From Deltaproteobacteria bacterium (GTDB lineage Bacteria; Desulfobacterota; Desulfovibrionia; Desulfovibrionales; Desulfovibrionaceae), in the NCBI GenBank assembly GCA_031285295.1, contig JAITWK010000036.1, positions 1 through 41,515 on the forward strand: a stretch of DNA of 41,515 nt. The letters are read 5' to 3'. Shown here one piece after another: positions 37,504 through 41,515 of this stretch. The notes beneath the pieces are model-generated. The model made no database searches, was not told the DNA's origin, and was given only the letters and a program-made list of their open reading frames with translations. The position numbers and the translations under genes are program-made. The number at the start of each line of letters is the position of its first letter. Position 1 is the stretch's first letter.

Positions 37504-40404
37504 ATGAGCAAAAACTACATTCATATTGAGGGAGCCAGGCAGCACAACCTGAAAAACCTCAGCCTGGATATTCCGCGTGAGGAACTGGTGGTTATCTGCG
37601 GCCCTTCCGGCTCTGGCAAATCCACCCTGGCCTTTGATCTGATTTACGCCGAAGGCCAGCGCCGCTATGTGGAATCGCTTTCGGCCTACGCCCGCCAGTT
37701 TTTGCCCCAGATGGACAAACCGGCTGTGGATAAAATCGAGGGGCTTTCACCGGCCATTTCGCTGGAGCAGCAAAGCGCGGCCCGCAACCCGCGCTCCACG
37801 GTTGGCACAGTTACCGAAATTTACGACTTTTTGCGCGTTTTCTATGCCCGCCTGGGGCGCATGTACTGCCCGGAGTGCGGCAAACCAATAGAATCACGCT
37901 CCATTGACGAAATTATCGCCGATATTCTTGATCTGCCGGAAGGAACGCGCCTGATTCTCATGGCCCCGCTGGTGGAACAACAAAAAGGCACGCACCAGGA
38001 TCGCTTCAAAAAGCTGAAAGCGGAAGGCTTTGCCCGGGTACGCATAAACGGCGAAATTTTCCCTCTGGACGAAGTTCCCGCGCTGGACAAAAACAAAAAG
38101 CACAATATCGATCTGGTTCTGGACCGCCTGGTAATCCGCGAGGGCATACGCTCCCGCCTGACCGATTCGGTAGAACTGGCTCTGAAACATGGCAATGACC
38201 GCCTGATCCTCGCCATCCCTCTGGAAGATAAAAAAAAATTTGACGAGCGCATTGTCAGCACTGTCTCGGCCTGTACCAGTTGCCGGGTAAGCCTGCCCGC
38301 GCTGAGTCCGCAGCTTTTTTCCTTCAACAGCCCACAAGGCGCTTGTCCGCGCTGCCTGGGCCTGGGCAGTGTGGAATATTTTGAGCCAGCCCTAATCGCC
38401 CCCAACCGTGGGCTTTCGCTGGAACAGGGCGCCCTGCTGCCCTGGAAAAACCCCAAAGTGCTGGAGCGCTATCTTGAGGATCTGGGGGCCCTGGGCAAAC
38501 GCTGGGGCTTTACCCCGGCCACCCCGCTGGATTCTTTCAGCCCGGAAGCTCTTAACGCGCTGTTCTACGGTGAAAACGAGGACGGCAGCGCGGCGGAATC
38601 CGCTGATTCCGGCCTGCGCCGCAACTGGTTCGGCGCTTCGCGCACCCAGTCCGGCCGGAAAAAAAGCGGCAAGCCGGACAACCTTTGGCCGGGCATGATT
38701 GCCCTGCTGGAAAAGGGCATGGCCTATGGCGAAGCCTGGCGCGAACTGCTCTCGCGTTACCGTCAGGTGATGGATTGCCCGGACTGCCACGGTGCGCGTC
38801 TGCGGCCGGAAGCGCTGGCTGCCCGGGTGGATGATTTGAATATCGCGGATTTCTGCTCCCTTTCCATCGGGTGCGCCCTGGACTGGCTGATCGCGCGTAA
38901 ATTCAAGGGCAATCAACTGACCATAGCCGAGCCGCTGCTCAAGGAGCTGGGCCACCGGCTTTCGTTTTTGATTAACGTGGGGCTGGACTACATTTCACTG
39001 GCCCGCAACATGTCCACTCTTTCCGGCGGCGAAGCGCAGCGCATCCGTCTGGCTTCACAACTCGGTTCCGGCCTGGTGGGGGTAACCTATGTGCTTGACG
39101 AGCCTTCCATCGGCCTGCATCCAAGGGACAACGAGCGCCTGATCGAAACCCTGCGCAGCCTGCAACGGCGCGGCAACAGCGTGCTGGTGGTGGAACACGA
39201 CGAAGCCACCATCAGGGAAGCCGATACCGTACTGGAACTTGGGCCAGGCTCTGGCGAACATGGGGGCGAGCTGATTTTTAACGGCACGGTTGAAAAACTG
39301 TTCAAGGACGCGCAATCGCTAACTGCCAAATATCTGCGCGGCGATCTGCGCATTCCGGTTCCCGCCTCCCGACGCAAGCCCAACGGCGAATTGCGGCTCA
39401 AAAACGTAAGCACCAACAACTTGAAAAACCTGGATTGCCATATCCCGCTGGGTGTTATGACCTGTGTGACCGGCGTATCAGGCTCCGGCAAAAGCTCGCT
39501 GGTGGTTGATACCTTGTACAAGCATCTGGCCCTGAATCTGGGTATTAAGGTTGAATATCCGGGCCGGATCGGCGGCATCGAGATTGATGGGGCCGAAATC
39601 GAACGGGTGACGATCATTGATCAGGACCCGATAGGCCGCACCCCGCGCTCCAACCCGGCTACCTACACCAAGGTGTTTGACGAGATTCGCAATATTTTCG
39701 CCCTGACTCCGGACGCCAAAAAACGCGGCTATCAGGCCGGGCGTTTCAGCTTTAACGTCAAGGGCGGACGCTGTGAAGCCTGTGCTGGCGATGGGCAAAT
39801 CCGGGTGGAAATGCATTTTCTGCCGGATATTTTTGTCACCTGCGATGTTTGCAAAGGCAGACGCTACAGCCACGAAACCCTGGAAGTGCGCTACAAAGGC
39901 CTGAATATCGCGGACGTGCTGGATCTTACGGTCAGTCAGGCCAGGGAGTTTTTTGCCAACTACCCGACTCTGGAACGCCGTCTGGCCGTGCTTGAAGAAG
40001 TGGGGCTGGATTATCTGCGCCTGGGGCAACCGGCCACCACCCTTTCCGGCGGTGAGGCGCAGCGCATCAAAATTTCCCGCGAACTGGGCAAGCGCAGCCT
40101 GCCGGGCGCGGTCTATATTCTGGATGAACCCACTACCGGCCTGCACATGCACGAGGTGGGCAAGCTCATCGGCGTACTTGGTCAACTGGTGGATCGCGGG
40201 GCCACGGTTGTGGTCATTGAGCATAACACTGATGTAATCTGCGCTGCGGATTATGTAATCGACCTGGGACCGGGCGGCGGTGAAAACGGCGGCAGCATTG
40301 TTTCCTGCGGCACTCCGGAAGAGATATTCAGCGACCAGCAGTCCATTACCGGAGCTTTTTTGCGCCAGGAGCGGACCAGGGAATTGCGAAAAAAAACAGA
40401 ATAG
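37504..40404 (+). CDS. uvrA: Excinuclease ABC subunit A (UvrA)
   Basis: UvrA is the damage-recognition ATPase of nucleotide excision repair; it acts as a dimer and loads UvrB. The 966-residue protein has two ABC modules. The first has Walker [10 protein letters not shown] (33-41) and signature [15 protein letters not shown] with [11 protein letters not shown]. The second has [25 protein letters not shown] and [11 protein letters not shown]. Zinc-finger CxxC pairs are CTSC/CPRC and CEAC/CDVC. A charged stretch (about residues 355-395) in the first half is less conserved in appearance and slightly expanded. Length is normal. A strong terminator follows at 40442-40484. Confidence 0.97.
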   Translation: MSKNYIHIEGARQHNLKNLSLDIPREELVVICGPSGSGKSTLAFDLIYAEGQRRYVESLSAYARQFLPQMDKPAVDKIEGLSPAISLEQQSAARNPRSTVGTVTEIYDFLRVFYARLGRMYCPECGKPIESRSIDEIIADILDLPEGTRLILMAPLVEQQKGTHQDRFKKLKAEGFARVRINGEIFPLDEVPALDKNKKHNIDLVLDRLVIREGIRSRLTDSVELALKHGNDRLILAIPLEDKKKFDERIVSTVSACTSCRVSLPALSPQLFSFNSPQGACPRCLGLGSVEYFEPALIAPNRGLSLEQGALLPWKNPKVLERYLEDLGALGKRWGFTPATPLDSFSPEALNALFYGENEDGSAAESADSGLRRNWFGASRTQSGRKKSGKPDNLWPGMIALLEKGMAYGEAWRELLSRYRQVMDCPDCHGARLRPEALAARVDDLNIADFCSLSIGCALDWLIARKFKGNQLTIAEPLLKELGHRLSFLINVGLDYISLARNMSTLSGGEAQRIRLASQLGSGLVGVTYVLDEPSIGLHPRDNERLIETLRSLQRRGNSVLVVEHDEATIREADTVLELGPGSGEHGGELIFNGTVEKLFKDAQSLTAKYLRGDLRIPVPASRRKPNGELRLKNVSTNNLKNLDCHIPLGVMTCVTGVSGSGKSSLVVDTLYKHLALNLGIKVEYPGRIGGIEIDGAEIERVTIIDQDPIGRTPRSNPATYTKVFDEIRNIFALTPDAKKRGYQAGRFSFNVKGGRCEACAGDGQIRVEMHFLPDIFVTCDVCKGRRYSHETLEVRYKGLNIADVLDLTVSQAREFFANYPTLERRLAVLEEVGLDYLRLGQPATTLSGGEAQRIKISRELGKRSLPGAVYILDEPTTGLHMHEVGKLIGVLGQLVDRGATVVVIEHNTDVICAADYVIDLGPGGGENGGSIVSCGTPEEIFSDQQSITGAFLRQERTRELRKKTE

Positions 40405-40441
40405 AAAACTAAATTAGTCCTGGCTAAACACCGTCAGTTCT

Positions 40442-40484
40442 CAGCCCTCCGGCTTCTTTTTGGAAGCAGGAGGGCTGCTCGTTT
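40442..40484 (+). terminator. Rho-independent terminator of uvrA
   Basis: CAGCCCTCC (40442-40450) pairs with GGAGGGCTG (40469-40477), and GCTTC pairs with GAAGC inside it, around the loop TTTTTG. Together this is about 14 bp of stem, followed by CTCGTTTT. Confidence 0.8.
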
Positions 40485-40512
40485 TGAAAAAAGAATTATT
40501 GCGAAGCAGACC

Positions 40513-40539
40513 TAAAGACTCGGAAAAAAGCGCCGATAA
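40513..40539 (+). promoter_or_regulatory. Sigma-28 (FliA) flagellar promoter
   Basis: TAAAGACT (40513-40520), an 11-bp spacer and a perfect GCCGATAA (40532-40539) match the FliA consensus. It lies 85 bp upstream of the flagellin start codon, as expected for a late flagellar gene. Confidence 0.9.
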
Positions 40540-40624
40540 TAATTTCAACTCAGGGCGGAAAGTCCGCAAGGAAGCGGCAGCATCGTGCGCCGCCCGGAAC
40601 GCCGAATATTCATGGAGGAATATC
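40540..40624 (+). promoter_or_regulatory. Structured, GGA-rich leader of the flagellin gene
   Basis: The 85-nt stretch from the promoter to the start holds four GGA-containing sites, the last overlapping the GGAGG Shine-Dalgarno (40614-40618). It also holds a GCGGA-AAG-TCCGC hairpin and a longer GGGCGG/CCGCCC pairing. This resembles leaders controlled by CsrA, a known regulator of flagellin translation in other bacteria. Regulation here is inferred. Confidence 0.45.
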
Positions 40625-41515
40625 ATGGCTCTTACTCTTAATCACAACATGATGGCAATGACCGCTGCGCGTAACCTCAGCATCAACTACGGCAACCTTG
40701 AAACCTCGGTACGCCGGTTGTCTTCCGGTCTGCGTATCGGCACCGCTGCCGACGACGCCGCCGGCCTCGCCATTCGCGAACTGATGCGCGCTGAAGTCGC
40801 ATCGCTTAACCAGGGCGTGCGTAACGCCAGTGACGCCATTTCGATGATCCAGACCGCTGACGGCGCTCTTGGCGTTATCGACGAAAAGCTGGTCCGTATG
40901 AAGGAACTGGCCGAACAGGCCGCTACCGGTACTTACAACTCTGACCAGCGTCTGATGATCGACTCCGAATATCAGGCCATGGCTTCGGAAATTACCCGTA
41001 TCGCCAACGCCACCGACTTTAACGGCATCCACCTGCTGAACGGCAACCTGTCCAGCGACACCCATGATGGTGATGCCCTCACTTCCACCGGCAAGATGAA
41101 GGTGCACTTCGGTACGGGCAACGACTGCTCCGAAGACTACTACTACGTCAAGATCGGCAGCGCCACCGCTTCGTCCCTCGGCGTTGGTAACGCCAGTGAA
41201 GAAGACGATGGTCACAACATCTCGACGCAGCAAGGTGCCCAGAGAGCATTGGACGCTCTGAACCAGGCCATTATATCCAAGGACAAGATCCGCGCTGACC
41301 TTGGTGCCCTGCAGAACCGGCTGGAAAACACCATCAGTAACCTGCAGATCCAGGCCGAAAACACCCAGGCCGCCGAATCGCGCATTTCCGACGTGGACGT
41401 TGCCACCGAAATGACCAACTTCGTGCGCAACCAGGTGCTCAGCCAGGCCGGTGTGGCCATGCTTTCCCAGGCCAACTCCATGGCCCAGATGGCTCTCCAG
41501 CTCATCGGCGGTTAA
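40625..41515 (+). CDS. fliC: Flagellin
   Basis: This 296-residue flagellin is complete, with the TAA stop as the last three bases of the window. The conserved N-terminal D0/D1 (MALTLNHNMMAMTAARNLS to FNGIHLLNG, about 1-140) and C-terminal D1/D0 (about 207-296, ending MAQMALQLIGG) are intact; the variable centre is short (about 140-206) and acidic. RLSSGLRIGTAADDAAGLAI is the usual signature. The upstream frame reaches further, but the ATG at 40625 with GGAGG 6 bp before it is the proper start. The protein closely resembles Desulfovibrio flagellins as I remember them. It is transcribed from the sigma-28 promoter at 40513-40539. A single Cys occurs in the variable part, which is uncommon in flagellins. 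Confidence 0.96.
   Translation: MALTLNHNMMAMTAARNLSINYGNLETSVRRLSSGLRIGTAADDAAGLAIRELMRAEVASLNQGVRNASDAISMIQTADGALGVIDEKLVRMKELAEQAATGTYNSDQRLMIDSEYQAMASEITRIANATDFNGIHLLNGNLSSDTHDGDALTSTGKMKVHFGTGNDCSEDYYYVKIGSATASSLGVGNASEEDDGHNISTQQGAQRALDALNQAIISKDKIRADLGALQNRLENTISNLQIQAENTQAAESRISDVDVATEMTNFVRNQVLSQAGVAMLSQANSMAQMALQLIGG

Overview
The window looks like a chromosomal segment of a Desulfovibrio-like sulfate reducer (Desulfovibrionaceae, Desulfobacterota). The best pointers are the flagellin (N-terminus MALTLNHNMMAMTAARN), a HesB-like protein with an in-frame UGA that reads as selenocysteine, the envC-ctpA-yibQ block, and a giant VCBS-type surface protein. This assignment is inference from protein resemblance; there is no rRNA to check it against. 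I saw no tRNA, rRNA, CRISPR array, insertion sequence or phage gene.

Layout. 1-1856: a LOG-family nucleotide phosphoribohydrolase, tRNA adenosine deaminase tadA, and an endonuclease III-like (HhH-GPD) protein with altered active-site residues. 1840-5975: a cell-envelope block of envC (non-catalytic LytM), ctpA (S41 protease with PDZ) and a yibQ-like divergent polysaccharide deacetylase, which together suggest peptidoglycan remodelling at division. 5995-6122: a 128-bp palindromic element, then a RarD/EamA-type permease on the minus strand. 7375-29688: one 22.3-kb gene encoding a 7437-residue protein. By eye it has an N-terminal domain of about 168 residues, about 54 VCBS/cadherin-like modules in ordered super-repeats, three modules carrying long hydrophobic insertions near the C-terminus, and a 265-residue tail. 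29680-29990: degenerate tandem repeats, a strong hairpin and the second 128-bp palindrome.

29985-36599 is mostly minus strand: an anchored staphylococcal-nuclease-like protein, malQ with an unusual Cys-repeat N-terminus, a shikimate-kinase-like protein (plus strand), a repeat-containing autotransporter, prmA, and the HesB-like selenoprotein gene, which conventional ORF calling splits at its UGA. 36755-41515 is plus strand: a DUF554 membrane protein, uvrA with a clear terminator, and a complete flagellin gene behind a consensus sigma-28 promoter.

Most notable: (1) the HesB-like selenoprotein with a SECIS-like hairpin; (2) the ordered super-repeat architecture and hydrophobic inserts of the giant adhesin; (3) a family of 128-bp palindromes lying between convergent genes, whose right end supplies the TAG stop of the minus-strand neighbour. 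All module counts and secondary structures were judged by eye, with no folding or database search.
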